Positions 21,347 to 30,057 of a stretch of 64,000 nt of DNA are shown here, piece after piece. Source of the DNA: Stappia sp. MMSF_3263 (GTDB lineage Bacteria; Pseudomonadota; Alphaproteobacteria; Rhizobiales; Stappiaceae); NCBI RefSeq assembly GCF_030733745.1, contig NZ_JASHIK010000004.1:186001-250000 (forward strand), given 5' to 3'. Both the position numbers and the translations under genes were made by a program. The notes beneath the pieces are model-generated. The model searched no databases. It was not told the DNA's origin and saw nothing but the letters and a program-made list of their open reading frames with translations. Numbering within the stretch: the stretch's first letter is position 1; every line of letters starts with the position of its first letter.

Positions 21347-21895
21347 TCAGCGTTCCTTCTCCTCGCGCAAATTGGTCACTACGCGCCTGTTCTGGGCCTT
21401 GCATTCCTCCTGGGCGCAGTCGCGCACCTTGCGCTCGGTTCCGTAACCCTTGGCCCAGAGCCTGCCGGGGGGCACGCCCTTGGAAACCAGGTACGCCATT
21501 GTCGCATTGGCGCGCCGGGTGGACAGGTCGCGATTAGCCGCCGCGCTGCCGGGGTCGTCGGCGAACCCCTGGATCTTCGCATACCAGCTGGAGTTGCGAA
21601 TGAGCCATTCGGCCTGTTTGTCGAGGGTCATCCGGGCCGTTTCGTCGATCTCGGCCGAACCGGCGGCGAAATAGGTCCGGCGCCCGACATTGAGCATGAA
21701 TGCCTCTTCGCTGCCGGGCTCCATGTTGGCGAAGCCGACGGCGGGCGCATTGGTCACGTTGGGGGTTGCGATGTTCTCCGCGGTATTGCATGCGCCGAGA
21801 ACGCCCGCGCCCAGTGTCAGGAACGCGACCGCGGCATTGCGCCGAAGGATGTGGCGGAGGGGTCTTCCCCCGATGGAAGCCGAAACGCTGGTCAC
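21347..21895 (-). CDS. OmpA-domain outer-membrane lipoprotein
   Basis: Predicted peptidoglycan-associated lipoprotein of 182 residues. It starts at GTG 21895 and has an arginine-containing N region, a hydrophobic stretch and a lipobox ending LGAC (Cys36). The C-terminal half is an OmpA-like peptidoglycan-binding domain: YFAAGSAEIDETARMTLDKQAEWL, IQGFADDPGSAAANRDLSTRRANATMAYLVSKGV, and the ending NRRVVTNL. It resembles Pal but no Tol genes are near. It lies 9 bases downstream of the L,D-transpeptidase gene, so the two are probably co-transcribed and both act on the cell wall. Confidence 0.85.
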   Translation of the reverse strand: MTSVSASIGGRPLRHILRRNAAVAFLTLGAGVLGACNTAENIATPNVTNAPAVGFANMEPGSEEAFMLNVGRRTYFAAGSAEIDETARMTLDKQAEWLIRNSSWYAKIQGFADDPGSAAANRDLSTRRANATMAYLVSKGVPPGRLWAKGYGTERKVRDCAQEECKAQNRRVVTNLREEKER

Positions 21896-21904
21896 CTTGT
21901 CCCC

Positions 21905-22552
21905 TTACCCCTGCTGGCCCGCGCCAAGATGCTCCAGAACGGAAACGCGGGTTCCCACCGGGCAGCGCTGATAGAGATCGATCACGTCTTCCGGGAACAT
22001 CCGGATACAGCCGGAAGAAACGTCGTTGCCGATGCTCCACGGCTCGAGTGTTCCATGGAGGCGATACCCGGTATCCTGGCCGCTGTCGTAATGGAGATAG
22101 AGTGCGCGAGGCCCCAGCGGGTTGTTGGCCGCCCCTCCCTCGACCATTTTGGGCAGGTCGGGCTGGCGCTTGCGCATTTCGGGGGGAGGGACCCAGCGTG
22201 GCCACAGTGACTTGCGACGGATCTGCGCCCGCCCGTACCACTTGAACCCTTCTCGTCCGACGCCGACGCCATAGCGCAGCGCCGTGCTGTTTTCCCAGAC
22301 CCAGTAGAGAAAGTGATTGCGGGTGTCGATGACGACGGTGCCGGGCGATTCCGGTGAAAGATACTTGACCATCTGCCGTCGCCAATGCGGCTTGATCACC
22401 GAGAAATTCGTTCGCCGATAGGCAAAACCATTGTCGCTTGCCGTGCCCTGGAACCATTTTGACGATGCGATGGCTGGCAGCGGAAACGACGTGTTGGCCA
22501 CGATCGCTCCTGCGCCGACAAGCATGGCGCGCCGGGTAATATATGTCGTCAT
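21905..22552 (-). CDS. L,D-transpeptidase (YkuD domain), exported
   Basis: Periplasmic cysteine transpeptidase that forms 3-3 cross-links in peptidoglycan or attaches proteins to it. ATG 22552 has GAGGAGG upstream and gives a signal sequence with twin arginines (TRRAMLVGAGAIVANTSFPLPAIAS); an earlier in-frame start at 22591 is possible but has no good ribosome binding site. The catalytic YkuD motif is HGTLEPWSIGNDVSSGCIRM, with the nucleophilic Cys in SSGC. Mature length of about 190 residues fits single-domain alphaproteobacterial enzymes. It leads a two-gene unit with the OmpA-type lipoprotein. Confidence 0.92.
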   Translation of the reverse strand: MTTYITRRAMLVGAGAIVANTSFPLPAIASSKWFQGTASDNGFAYRRTNFSVIKPHWRRQMVKYLSPESPGTVVIDTRNHFLYWVWENSTALRYGVGVGREGFKWYGRAQIRRKSLWPRWVPPPEMRKRQPDLPKMVEGGAANNPLGPRALYLHYDSGQDTGYRLHGTLEPWSIGNDVSSGCIRMFPEDVIDLYQRCPVGTRVSVLEHLGAGQQG

Positions 22553-22594
22553 GCCGTCGCCTCCTCTGACGGTCATCCGCACATTTGCCATGCT

Positions 22595-22615
22595 GGTGAC
22601 ACGTCTCGTGTCACC
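22595..22615. repeat. 9-3-9 perfect inverted repeat upstream of the L,D-transpeptidase
   Basis: GGTGACACG (22595-22603), TCT, CGTGTCACC (22607-22615). It lies 42 bases upstream of the transpeptidase start and 135 bases downstream of the molybdenum-cofactor gene, with no T run on either side. It may be an operator or a leader hairpin. Confidence 0.7.
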
Positions 22616-22749
22616 GCCGGCGCATATGGCTCTGTGGAAAAGGCGGCTGCTCCTCCCGTAACGCGCTGCGTCCGCAATGTTCCTCCCAAGCCCTGCCTAT
22701 TACGGTTCATCAGGGCGGAAAGGTCAATCCTCCGCAGGATTGCGCAGTT

Positions 22750-24366
22750 TCACGATGTCGGGGCGGCAACGGCGCCGGCGGCGGCAAGCGCTTCCGGAGT
22801 GTCGAGGTCGAGACGTGCGGTCTCCCCGATTTCGACATGACGCGCCGACGCGCCATGCTCCCCGATCAGGTGTCGCGCCCCGGTATCGCCTTCCAGCCGG
22901 GCGAGAGCATCGAAGAAGCTTCGGTCCCAGACAACGGGATTTCCGCGTTTCCCGCCAACACTGGCAAGGGCGATCGTGATGCCTTGCTCGGGGCTGAAAG
23001 CCTTCAGGATCGCATCGATCGCTCCGGCGTCCACGCCCGGCATGTCCGCAAGAAGGATCATCGCCGCATCGACGCCGGGGTCGAGCGCGTTGACGCCGCA
23101 GCGAATGGAACTCGCCATTCCTTCCATGTAATCCGCATTGTGGGCGAAGCGCAGATCGAGCCCGGACAGCGCGCCCTCGATCTCGGCGCGCATGTGTCCG
23201 GTCACGACCGTCAACTGCGAGAGCCGGCTGGTCAGCGCCGCTTCCGCGGCAATGCGCACCAGCGGCTTTCCGTCCATGGTTGCAAGCAGCTTGTTGATGT
23301 CTCCAGCGCGCCGGGACTGGCCGGCGGCGAGCAGAATACCCTCGATCTTTCGGGGGCGGGCGGGTGTCGGCGATGTCTCGCGCGGCTGCGGCCGGGTGCC
23401 TATCTCCATCAGCAGACCTCCGACCCCCATGCCCGAAATGTCGGACGCGGTCACGGGGCAGTCCGCCATCAGCCGGTCCAGGACCCAGTCGAAACCGTTC
23501 TCCTTGGGACTGCGGGCGCATCCCGGAGCGCCGATGACCGGGATCCCGTCGACCTCACCGACCAGCAAGAGGTTGCCAGGGTCGACGGGCATGCCGAAGT
23601 GAATGATCCGCCCGCCGGCCTGCTCGATCGCGGAAGGGATCACGTCATTGCCGTCGACGATTGCGGAGGCACCGAAGACGAGCACCATTTCCGCGCCATC
23701 CGCGATGCTTGACCGAATTGCCCTGGCGGTTGGTGTTGCTTCGTGCGCGACCCGCAGCTCTCCGCGCAGGCACGATCCGGAGACCGACAGCCGGGCCTCG
23801 GTAATACGCCGCGTTTTGTCGAGAACCGATGCCTTGAGGTGCGGGAGCGTGGTCGCGACAAGTCCCACCGGCCTTGGCCTAAACGGCGCGACGCGCACGG
23901 CCCCCCGGGCAAGGCCCGCAGCCTTCTCGACGAGTTCGCGCGAAACGGCAAAGGGAATGATCTTTGCCGTGGCGACCATTCGGCCACGGCTAACCCGGGC
24001 GAACTCCGGCAGGGTGGCAAGCGTGATCGCTGGGTCGACGCGATTGACCGCGTCGATGGCCTGCCTGTCGACCACAAGCACCCCGTCGCTGGCCGCATGG
24101 ATATTGACCCGGCCGGTAAACGGCGGGTCAAGCGTCACACCGCCGCCATCGCCCGCGTGGGCCAGAATGCCGGCGGCCTCGTCCTCGTGGCAGTCGGTGG
24201 GCTCCAGGCGCGCGACGATGACCTCCTCGACACCGGCCGCGGCAAGCCGGGCAATATCCTCGCGGGTAAGGCTGTGGCCTTTCTTGAGGGCCCCATCGGC
24301 AAGCCGCACCGTATGCGCGATGAGTGTGCCTTCGGCGTCCCGCGTGGCGACCGGGCCGAACTTCAC
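22750..24366 (-). CDS. Molybdopterin-binding / molybdenum cofactor cytidylyltransferase fusion
   Basis: Two-domain protein of 538 residues. The N-terminal half (about 1-330) is MoaB/MoeA-like: VLVFGASAIVDGNDVIPSAIEQAGG and GAPGCARSPKENGFDWVLDR. The C-terminal half (about 345-535) is a MobA-like nucleotidyltransferase: GILLAAGQSRRAGDINKLLATMDGKPLV, then ILLADMPGVDAGAIDAIL and GNPVVWDRSFFDAL. Such proteins are thought to make the cytosine-dinucleotide form of the cofactor for xanthine-oxidase-type enzymes. It starts at GTG 24366, overlapping the preceding xdhC-type gene by four bases, and ends the molybdenum gene group. Confidence 0.88.
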   Translation of the reverse strand: MKFGPVATRDAEGTLIAHTVRLADGALKKGHSLTREDIARLAAAGVEEVIVARLEPTDCHEDEAAGILAHAGDGGGVTLDPPFTGRVNIHAASDGVLVVDRQAIDAVNRVDPAITLATLPEFARVSRGRMVATAKIIPFAVSRELVEKAAGLARGAVRVAPFRPRPVGLVATTLPHLKASVLDKTRRITEARLSVSGSCLRGELRVAHEATPTARAIRSSIADGAEMVLVFGASAIVDGNDVIPSAIEQAGGRIIHFGMPVDPGNLLLVGEVDGIPVIGAPGCARSPKENGFDWVLDRLMADCPVTASDISGMGVGGLLMEIGTRPQPRETSPTPARPRKIEGILLAAGQSRRAGDINKLLATMDGKPLVRIAAEAALTSRLSQLTVVTGHMRAEIEGALSGLDLRFAHNADYMEGMASSIRCGVNALDPGVDAAMILLADMPGVDAGAIDAILKAFSPEQGITIALASVGGKRGNPVVWDRSFFDALARLEGDTGARHLIGEHGASARHVEIGETARLDLDTPEALAAAGAVAAPTS

Positions 24367-25061
24367 GAGCGGTCTCCCGGCCCTTTTCGCAAGGCGGCGA
24401 TGATATTGGCAAGAACGGCGACGGCAATTTCCGCTGGCGAGGCTGCGCCGATATCCGCGCCGATCGGTGCGTCGACAGTTTCGAACGCGTCGGGGCTCAC
24501 GCCATTTGCAAGCAGGCGCTCCCTCCTTTTTCCGTGGGTTTTGCGGCTGCCGAGCGCACCGACATAGAAGCAGCCCGCTTCAAGCGCTGCGGCGATCGGA
24601 AGGTCGTCGATCTTCGGATCGTGGGTGAGCGCCGCAACGGCGGTGTAGGGATCGAGTGCAATGTCGGCAAGCACGTCCGCGGGCCAATCGGCAAGCAGCC
24701 GCGCACCAGGAAAACGCTCCGGCGTGGCAAAGGCCGTACGGGGGTCCACGATCGTCAAGTCGAAGCCGGCAAGCGTTGCCATGGGAAGCAGGGCCTGACT
24801 GATATGCACCGCGCCGACAAGAACGACCCTTGGGGGCGGCACGCTGACGGTCAGGAAGAATGTGCCGCCGCCCCGTGTCTCCACCAGGCCGGATTTTCCG
24901 GAGCGGAACCGGCTGGCCAGTTCGTCGGCAAGCGGGTCGTCCCCGGCAAGATCTTCAGGCGTGGCAAGGCGTTGCGCGCCAGTGTCCATGTCGGTGACGA
25001 GGATCGCGGCGCGGCGCCCGGAGCGGGCCGCGTTGAGCCTGGAAAGGAGGTCTAGGTCCAT
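24363..25061 (-). CDS. XdhC-family protein, Rossmann-type C-terminal module
   Basis: Probable accessory protein for inserting sulfurated molybdenum cofactor into a xanthine-dehydrogenase-type hydroxylase. The 232-residue product starts at ATG 25061. Its C-terminal half has the XdhC_C pattern: VVLVGAVHISQALLPMATLAGFDLTIVDPR, TAVAALTHDPKIDDLPIAAAL, YVGALGSRKTH and DAPIGADIGAASPAEIAVAVLANI. It overlaps the cofactor cytidylyltransferase start and follows the other xdhC-type gene by 68 bases. No molybdenum hydroxylase gene is in the window, so the client enzyme is elsewhere. Confidence 0.87.
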   Translation of the reverse strand: MDLDLLSRLNAARSGRRAAILVTDMDTGAQRLATPEDLAGDDPLADELASRFRSGKSGLVETRGGGTFFLTVSVPPPRVVLVGAVHISQALLPMATLAGFDLTIVDPRTAFATPERFPGARLLADWPADVLADIALDPYTAVAALTHDPKIDDLPIAAALEAGCFYVGALGSRKTHGKRRERLLANGVSPDAFETVDAPIGADIGAASPAEIAVAVLANIIAALRKGPGDRS

Positions 25062-25129
25062 CTGTCGGAAACCCTGCTTGCGCGAGCCGTGGCTCTTCGC
25101 TGCCGGAGGCGTGTTGGCGGAAGGATATC

Positions 25130-25471
25130 TCAGCCCGCAGTTACCGGCTCCACATAGATCCGGATGCGTCCGCCGCAGGACAGGCCGACCTGCCATGCGG
25201 TCTCGTCGGCGACGCCGAACTCAAGCACCGTCGGCCGCCCGGTCTCGATCACGTCCGCCGCTTCGGCCACAACGGCGCCCTCGACGCATCCCCCCGAGAC
25301 GGAGCCTTCGAAGTTTCCCTCCGAATCGATCACAAGGTGGGAGCCGACCGGGCGCGGAGCGGATCCCCACGTCTCGATTACGGTAGCCATCGCGACCCTG
25401 CGCCCGCCGGCCGCCCAGGTCTCTGCGAGCATCAGCGGGTCCGGTCCGACCGGTGTCACGTCTTCCTGCAT
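25130..25471 (-). CDS. XdhC/CoxI N-terminal domain protein
   Basis: A 113-residue protein consisting only of the XdhC/CoxI domain: VAMATVIETWGSAPRPVGSHLVI, GNFEGSVSGGCVEGAVV and FGVADETAWQVGLSCGGRIRIYVEP. ATG 25471 is preceded by CGGAGAG; upstream codons to 25708 carry no family sequence. In many bacteria this domain and the Rossmann module are one protein; here they are two adjacent genes, as in some cox/CODH gene sets. It is the first gene of the molybdenum-cofactor group. Its ribosome binding site lies inside a hairpin (25478-25494). Confidence 0.87.
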   Translation of the reverse strand: MQEDVTPVGPDPLMLAETWAAGGRRVAMATVIETWGSAPRPVGSHLVIDSEGNFEGSVSGGCVEGAVVAEAADVIETGRPTVLEFGVADETAWQVGLSCGGRIRIYVEPVTAG

Positions 25472-25477
25472 GTCGAG

Positions 25478-25494
25478 CTCTCCGTTTCGGAGAG
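25478..25494 (-). promoter_or_regulatory. Hairpin enclosing the ribosome binding site of the XdhC/CoxI gene
   Basis: A perfect 7-bp inverted repeat (CTCTCCG, TTT, CGGAGAG) ends 6 bases upstream of the ATG. On the transcript the GGAGAG ribosome binding site is one arm of the stem, so folding would limit translation initiation. Confidence 0.45.
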
Positions 25495-25586
25495 AATATA
25501 GGCAGCTGCCGCCCTCCTGCACAGGGCGCGGGCATGTGGCCTTTGGTCGGAAGCGGTTCCGGGGAAGGAAAGCAGCGTCACCAACG

Positions 25587-25615
25587 AAAAGGGCGCCCCG
25601 CTGGAACGGGACGCC
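25587..25615 (-). terminator. Rho-independent terminator of pckA
   Basis: On the minus strand a 9-bp stem GGCGTCCCG / CGGGGCGCC (one G-T pair) with a six-base loop is followed by CTTTT. It begins 38 bases after the pckA stop. Confidence 0.8.
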
Positions 25616-25652
25616 TTCGTATCCGGCTCCGGACCTCGCCGGCCGGAGTTGT

Positions 25653-27266
25653 CTACTCGGCCGCCGCCTGGAACGAGGGCGCTGCCGCCAGGACCGTGCC
25701 GTCGACATGGCTTTCGAACTTGGCGAAGTTGGTCACGAACATTTCCACCAGCTTGGCGGCCTGCGCGTCATAGGCATCCTTGTCTGCCCAGGTCGAGCGC
25801 GGATCGAGGATCGCCGGGTCGACGCCCGGAACCTCGACCGGCACGGCAAAGCCGAAATTGGCGTCCACGCGATATTCGACATCGCGCAAGGAGCCGTCCA
25901 GGGCGGCGGCGAGCAGGGTGCGGGTTGCCCGGATCGGCATGCGATAACCGGTTCCGTGCGCGCCGCTTGTCCACCCGGTGTTGACCAGCCAGCAGTCGAC
26001 ATTGTGGCTGGCGATCAGCGAGCGCAGCAGATTGCCGTACTCGGACGGGTGCCGCGGCATGAAAGGCGCGCCGAAACAGGTCGAGAAGGTCGCCTGCGGT
26101 TCGGTGACGCCCTTCTCCGTACCGGCGACCTTGGCGGTGTAACCGGACAGGAAATGGTACATCGCCTGCGCCGGCGTCAGCCGCGCGATGGGGGGCAGCA
26201 CGCCGAAGGCGTCGGCCGTCAGCATGATGATGTTCTTGGGATGCGGGGCGCGTCCGGTGTCGCTGGCGTTGGAGATGAAGCTGATCGGATAGGCGCAGCG
26301 CGTGTTTTCGGTCTTCGACCCGTCGTCGAAGTCGACGACGCGTGTGTTCTCGTCGAAAGCGACGTTCTCCAGCACGGTCCCGAAACGCTGGGTCGTGGCG
26401 TAGATCTCCGGCTCCGCCTCGGCCGACAACTTGATGGTCTTGGCATAACAACCGCCTTCGAAATTGAAGACGCCGTCACCACCCCAGCCATGTTCGTCAT
26501 CGCCGACCAGCGTCCGCCCCGGGTCCGCGGAAAGCGTGGTCTTGCCGGTTCCCGACAGCCCGAAGAACACCGCCGTATCGCCCTCGTCCCCGACATTGGC
26601 GGAACAATGCATCGGCATCACCCGCTTTTCCGGCAGAAGGAAATTGAGAAGCGAGAAAACGGATTTTTTCATCTCGCCGGCATAGGACGTACCGGCAATG
26701 AGCACGATCTTGTTGGTGAAGTCGCAGGCGATCACGGTTTCCGTCCTGCACCCGTGACGCTTCGGATCGGCCTTGAAGCTCGGCAGGTCGATGATCGTCA
26801 TTTCCGGAGCGAAATCGGCAAGCTCGGAGCGCTCCGGCCTGATCAGCAGGTTGCGAATGAAGAGTGAGTGCCATGCAAACTCGGTGAAGACGCGGACATT
26901 GATGCGGTGGCCGGGATCGGCACCACCGTAAAGGTCCTGCATGTAGAGGGGCATGCCCCTGGCGTGCGCGGCCATGTCCGCGTGAAGCAGGGCGAACTGC
27001 TCGGCGCTCATCGCGGCGGTGTTGTCCCACCAGACGGTGTCGCGGGTCGTGTCGTCGACGACGACGAACTTGTCCTTGGGGGAACGTCCCGTATGCACGC
27101 CGGTCTCGACGACAAGTGCGCCGCCGTCGGCAACGTTTGCCTCGCCGCGACGCAGGGAGTGCTCATAGAGCGCGGGTGCCGTGAGATTGCGGTAAAGCCC
27201 GCCAAGATCCGTCAAGCCGCACATGTCCGTGCTTTTCGAGGGAAGCCCTACGCCCTGGTCCGCCAT
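25653..27266 (-). CDS. pckA: Phosphoenolpyruvate carboxykinase (ATP)
   Basis: Converts oxaloacetate and ATP to phosphoenolpyruvate and CO2, the entry step to gluconeogenesis from TCA-cycle acids. The 537-residue protein has the substrate motif [10 protein letters not shown] (about 58-67), the kinase Walker [15 protein letters not shown] (236-249) and the downstream segment [18 protein letters not shown]. The ATG at 27266 gives the usual N terminus. A terminator follows. The 469-base upstream gap holds a perfect palindrome that could be its operator. Its closeness to chvI/chvG and hprK is conserved in rhizobia. Confidence 0.97.
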   Translation of the reverse strand: MADQGVGLPSKSTDMCGLTDLGGLYRNLTAPALYEHSLRRGEANVADGGALVVETGVHTGRSPKDKFVVVDDTTRDTVWWDNTAAMSAEQFALLHADMAAHARGMPLYMQDLYGGADPGHRINVRVFTEFAWHSLFIRNLLIRPERSELADFAPEMTIIDLPSFKADPKRHGCRTETVIACDFTNKIVLIAGTSYAGEMKKSVFSLLNFLLPEKRVMPMHCSANVGDEGDTAVFFGLSGTGKTTLSADPGRTLVGDDEHGWGGDGVFNFEGGCYAKTIKLSAEAEPEIYATTQRFGTVLENVAFDENTRVVDFDDGSKTENTRCAYPISFISNASDTGRAPHPKNIIMLTADAFGVLPPIARLTPAQAMYHFLSGYTAKVAGTEKGVTEPQATFSTCFGAPFMPRHPSEYGNLLRSLIASHNVDCWLVNTGWTSGAHGTGYRMPIRATRTLLAAALDGSLRDVEYRVDANFGFAVPVEVPGVDPAILDPRSTWADKDAYDAQAAKLVEMFVTNFAKFESHVDGTVLAAAPSFQAAAE

Positions 27267-27735
27267 GTTTCCGAGATCCCTGTGCTGCTTTGTCGTTCGG
27301 CCGTTCTTGATCGCGTTCCCGCTGGCCGTTACGTCCGATGCCGAAGTCCTGTTTGCGCAAGATGATGCGCGTCGGTCTGCTTGGTGTCAGGCCATGTCGC
27401 GATGGCCCTGGAGACCTATCCTCGACGCGCCCGCCGGCCAGCAATCCGATCAGGGTTGCGCCGGTCCGGCCATCTTCGTTTTTCGCACGGCGAAACTAGT
27501 GGATGGACCGAAGATCAACAAGCGGAACAAATGCCGCAGGCAGGATGTTAAATCGATTTAATCCACGGTATTCGCGGTTATAATTATTTTTCGAGGTAAA
27601 TTAATTCCACAAGCTCTGGAATAATATATGGAATACTCGTTTCATTTGGTGGGGTAAGCGGAGTGTCCGTTCGAAAATCCACCTGTCTGCGGCACTAGAG
27701 GTCGATGACGTGCACCAGCCGACGCGGCCACGGTC
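27267..27735. other. Intergenic region between divergent pckA and MATE genes
   Basis: No gene is seen in these 469 bases. The part near 27540-27650 is AT-rich and contains a perfect 14-bp palindrome (27548-27561). Promoters for pckA (minus) and the MATE gene (plus) must lie here, but no convincing -35/-10 pair could be singled out. Confidence 0.5.
27548..27561. promoter_or_regulatory. Perfect palindrome TTAAATCGATTTAA, candidate operator
   Basis: A 14-bp perfect palindrome with a central CG, the form favoured by LacI/GalR-family regulators. It lies 282 bases upstream of pckA and about 175 bases upstream of the MATE gene. In Sinorhizobium a LacI-type protein, PckR, controls pckA; assigning this site to such a regulator is inference. 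Confidence 0.5.
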
Positions 27736-29169
27736 GTGCGTTCACGCCAACCTTTCCAGGAAGAGATAATCGTCTTGCAGCGCCATGAGCCGCAGTCCCT
27801 TCTACTTCATCTGCGCCGGACGATCGCGCTCGCCCTGCCGATCATCATCGCCCGGGCAGCCCTGGTCGTCATGTTCACTGTCGATACGGTCATGGTTGGA
27901 CGGGCAGGAGCTGCCGAGCTTGCCTATTTCGGCCTTGGTGTTGCGCCTCAACTGACCTTGATGCTGATCGCCGTTGGGGCATTGCAGGCAACGGCGGTCC
28001 TTGCCTCGCAGGCGCTGGGCGCGGGCGATGCCAGGCGTGCCGGAGCGATCCTGCGGGCGGCCCTTGCCCATGCCGTGGCCATGGGGTTTGCGGTGCTTGT
28101 GCTTTCGGCCTTCGCCGAGACCTTCTTCCTCGGCACGGGCCAGACGCGCGAACTGGCGGCGGGCGCGGCGCGGGTGTCGCTTGCCTTCGGCTACGGCATG
28201 CCCGGCATTCTCCTGTTCGTCGCCTGCAACCTGTTTCTGGAGGCGACCGGCCGCCCGAAAACGGGCATGGCCATCATGCTCGCCGCCAACCTTCTCAATA
28301 TCCCCCTCAACATGATCTTCGGCTTCGGCTGGGGAGGCCTTGTCGCACCGATGGGGGCGGAGGGAGTGATGCTGGCGAGCAGTCTTGCCCGCTCTTTCGC
28401 CGGCCTCACGGTGCTGGCAATCCTGGTCGATCAGGCGCGTCGCGACGATGCCTTCCAGATCCTGCCGAGCCGGAAGTTCGGGCCTGCATTCGCCGGAATG
28501 TGGTTCGATCCCGATGCACGCCTGCTCCGCCGTCTTGGTCTTCCCATGGGTCTTGCGCAGGGCGTGGAAAGTGCCGCTTTCGCCACGGTGGTGATGATGG
28601 CCGGACGGCTCGGGACAGCGGAACTTGCGGCCTATCAAACGACGATGACCCTGGTCACGCTGACATTCATGATGGCGATCGGCACGGCCGGTGCGACGGC
28701 GATCAGGGTTGGCCGCGCCTTTGGTGAGCGCGACGGCGCGAACATCGGGCGCGCCGGTTGGGCCGGCATCCTGGTCGGGGCCCTGTGGCCGGTTCCGGTC
28801 GCGCTCTTCTTCTTCAGCGCACCCGAGATGGCGGCTCTCGCCGTGACATCCGATCCTGCAACCGTCGCCGCCGCCGGCAGGGCGCTTTTCATAGCGGGCT
28901 TCATGCTCTCCGTCGACGCGGCGATGGCGGTCGCAATCGGTGCCTTGCGCGGGCTTGGCGACGTCTGGTGGCCGACGCTGCTGCAGATCGGTGCCTTCTG
29001 GCTCGTGGCGATCCCTTGCGCCTACGTGACGGCGATTGCCCTGAGGCTTGGTGCAAGCGGGCTGATCGGCGGACTGATTGCCGGGATCATCGTTTCCTTC
29101 ACCGGCCTGGCGCTCCGTTTCCGCTACCAGGTGGCGCGTCATGCCACCGGGCCCGCGTCGCTCGGGTGA
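27736..29169 (+). CDS. MATE family multidrug efflux transporter
   Basis: Inner-membrane exporter, up to 477 residues with about 12 hydrophobic segments in two repeated halves. It opens with LPIIIARAALVVMFTVDTVMVGRAGAAELAYFGLG and repeats the pattern in the second half (LGLPMGLAQGVESAAFATVVMMAGRLGTAELAAYQ), which is characteristic of MATE proteins. The start is uncertain: GTG 27736 opens the frame, but TTG 27775 has AGGAAGAG at a good distance and may be the real start. The substrate is unknown. It is divergent from pckA and upstream of chvI. Confidence 0.88.
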   Translation: MRSRQPFQEEIIVLQRHEPQSLLLHLRRTIALALPIIIARAALVVMFTVDTVMVGRAGAAELAYFGLGVAPQLTLMLIAVGALQATAVLASQALGAGDARRAGAILRAALAHAVAMGFAVLVLSAFAETFFLGTGQTRELAAGAARVSLAFGYGMPGILLFVACNLFLEATGRPKTGMAIMLAANLLNIPLNMIFGFGWGGLVAPMGAEGVMLASSLARSFAGLTVLAILVDQARRDDAFQILPSRKFGPAFAGMWFDPDARLLRRLGLPMGLAQGVESAAFATVVMMAGRLGTAELAAYQTTMTLVTLTFMMAIGTAGATAIRVGRAFGERDGANIGRAGWAGILVGALWPVPVALFFFSAPEMAALAVTSDPATVAAAGRALFIAGFMLSVDAAMAVAIGALRGLGDVWWPTLLQIGAFWLVAIPCAYVTAIALRLGASGLIGGLIAGIIVSFTGLALRFRYQVARHATGPASLG

Positions 29170-29282
29170 GGGGGCCGCGTGCCCGGTGTCCTTCCGTCTC
29201 GCCATAATTTATGCGCATTTGGACCGCCTAGGCTGGTAAACCAAGATGATGCAACAAGAAGAATGGGATCAGGGCTGCCATC

Positions 29283-29981
29283 ATGCCGACGATCGCGCTT
29301 GTAGACGATGACCGCAATATCCTGACCTCCGTGTCGATCGCGCTGGAAAGCGAGGGTTATCGTGTCCACACCTATACGGACGGATCCTCCGCACTTGACC
29401 GGCTGATCACGGATCCGCCGGATCTTGCCATCTTCGATATCAAGATGCCGCGCATGGACGGCATGGAACTCCTGCGCCGGTTGCGGCAGAAGTCGGACCT
29501 GCCGGTCATCTTCCTGACCTCGAAGGACGACGAGATCGATGAGCTCTTCGGGCTGAAGATGGGCGCCGACGATTTCATCCGCAAACCCTTCTCGCAGCGG
29601 CTTCTGGTCGAGCGCGTCAAGGCGGTCTTGCGCCGCGTCCAGCCACGCGATCCTACGGCAACCAAGTCGGAGAGCGACAAGCTTCTGGAACGGGGCGACC
29701 TTGTCATGGACCAGGAGCGGCACACGTCGACCTGGAAGGGGCAGCCGGTGACGCTGACCGTCACGGAGTTCCTCATCCTCTACGCGCTTGCGCACCGCCC
29801 TGGCGTGGTCAAGAGCCGCAATGCCCTGATGGATGCGGCCTATGACGATCAGGTCTATGTGGACGACCGGACCATCGATAGCCATATCAAGCGGCTGCGG
29901 AAGAAGTTCAAGCTGGTGGATGACAGTTTCGACATGATCGAGACGCTCTACGGCGTGGGATACCGCTTCCGGGAAGGGTAG
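29283..29981 (+). CDS. chvI: Two-component response regulator ChvI
   Basis: OmpR-family regulator that works with ChvG in acid, envelope and host-associated responses of Rhizobiales. The 232-residue protein has a receiver domain ([10 protein letters not shown], phosphoacceptor Asp52 in [11 protein letters not shown], Lys in VIFLTSKDD) and a winged-helix C-terminal domain ending [14 protein letters not shown]. It precedes chvG by 76 bases in the conserved pckA-chvI-chvG-hprK block. Confidence 0.94.
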   Translation: MPTIALVDDDRNILTSVSIALESEGYRVHTYTDGSSALDRLITDPPDLAIFDIKMPRMDGMELLRRLRQKSDLPVIFLTSKDDEIDELFGLKMGADDFIRKPFSQRLLVERVKAVLRRVQPRDPTATKSESDKLLERGDLVMDQERHTSTWKGQPVTLTVTEFLILYALAHRPGVVKSRNALMDAAYDDQVYVDDRTIDSHIKRLRKKFKLVDDSFDMIETLYGVGYRFREG

Positions 29982-30057
29982 GCAGGAAGACCTGCCTTTG
30001 GCATTTTGGGGCGGATTGACCGCACAGGGCGGGAGGAGACCGCACCGGGGAAGGTGA

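Noticed and set aside
27548-27561. CtrA binding site
   Set aside because: CtrA sites are TTAA-N7-TTAA; here the two TTAA halves are 6 bases apart and the whole is a perfect palindrome, which fits a dimeric repressor better.
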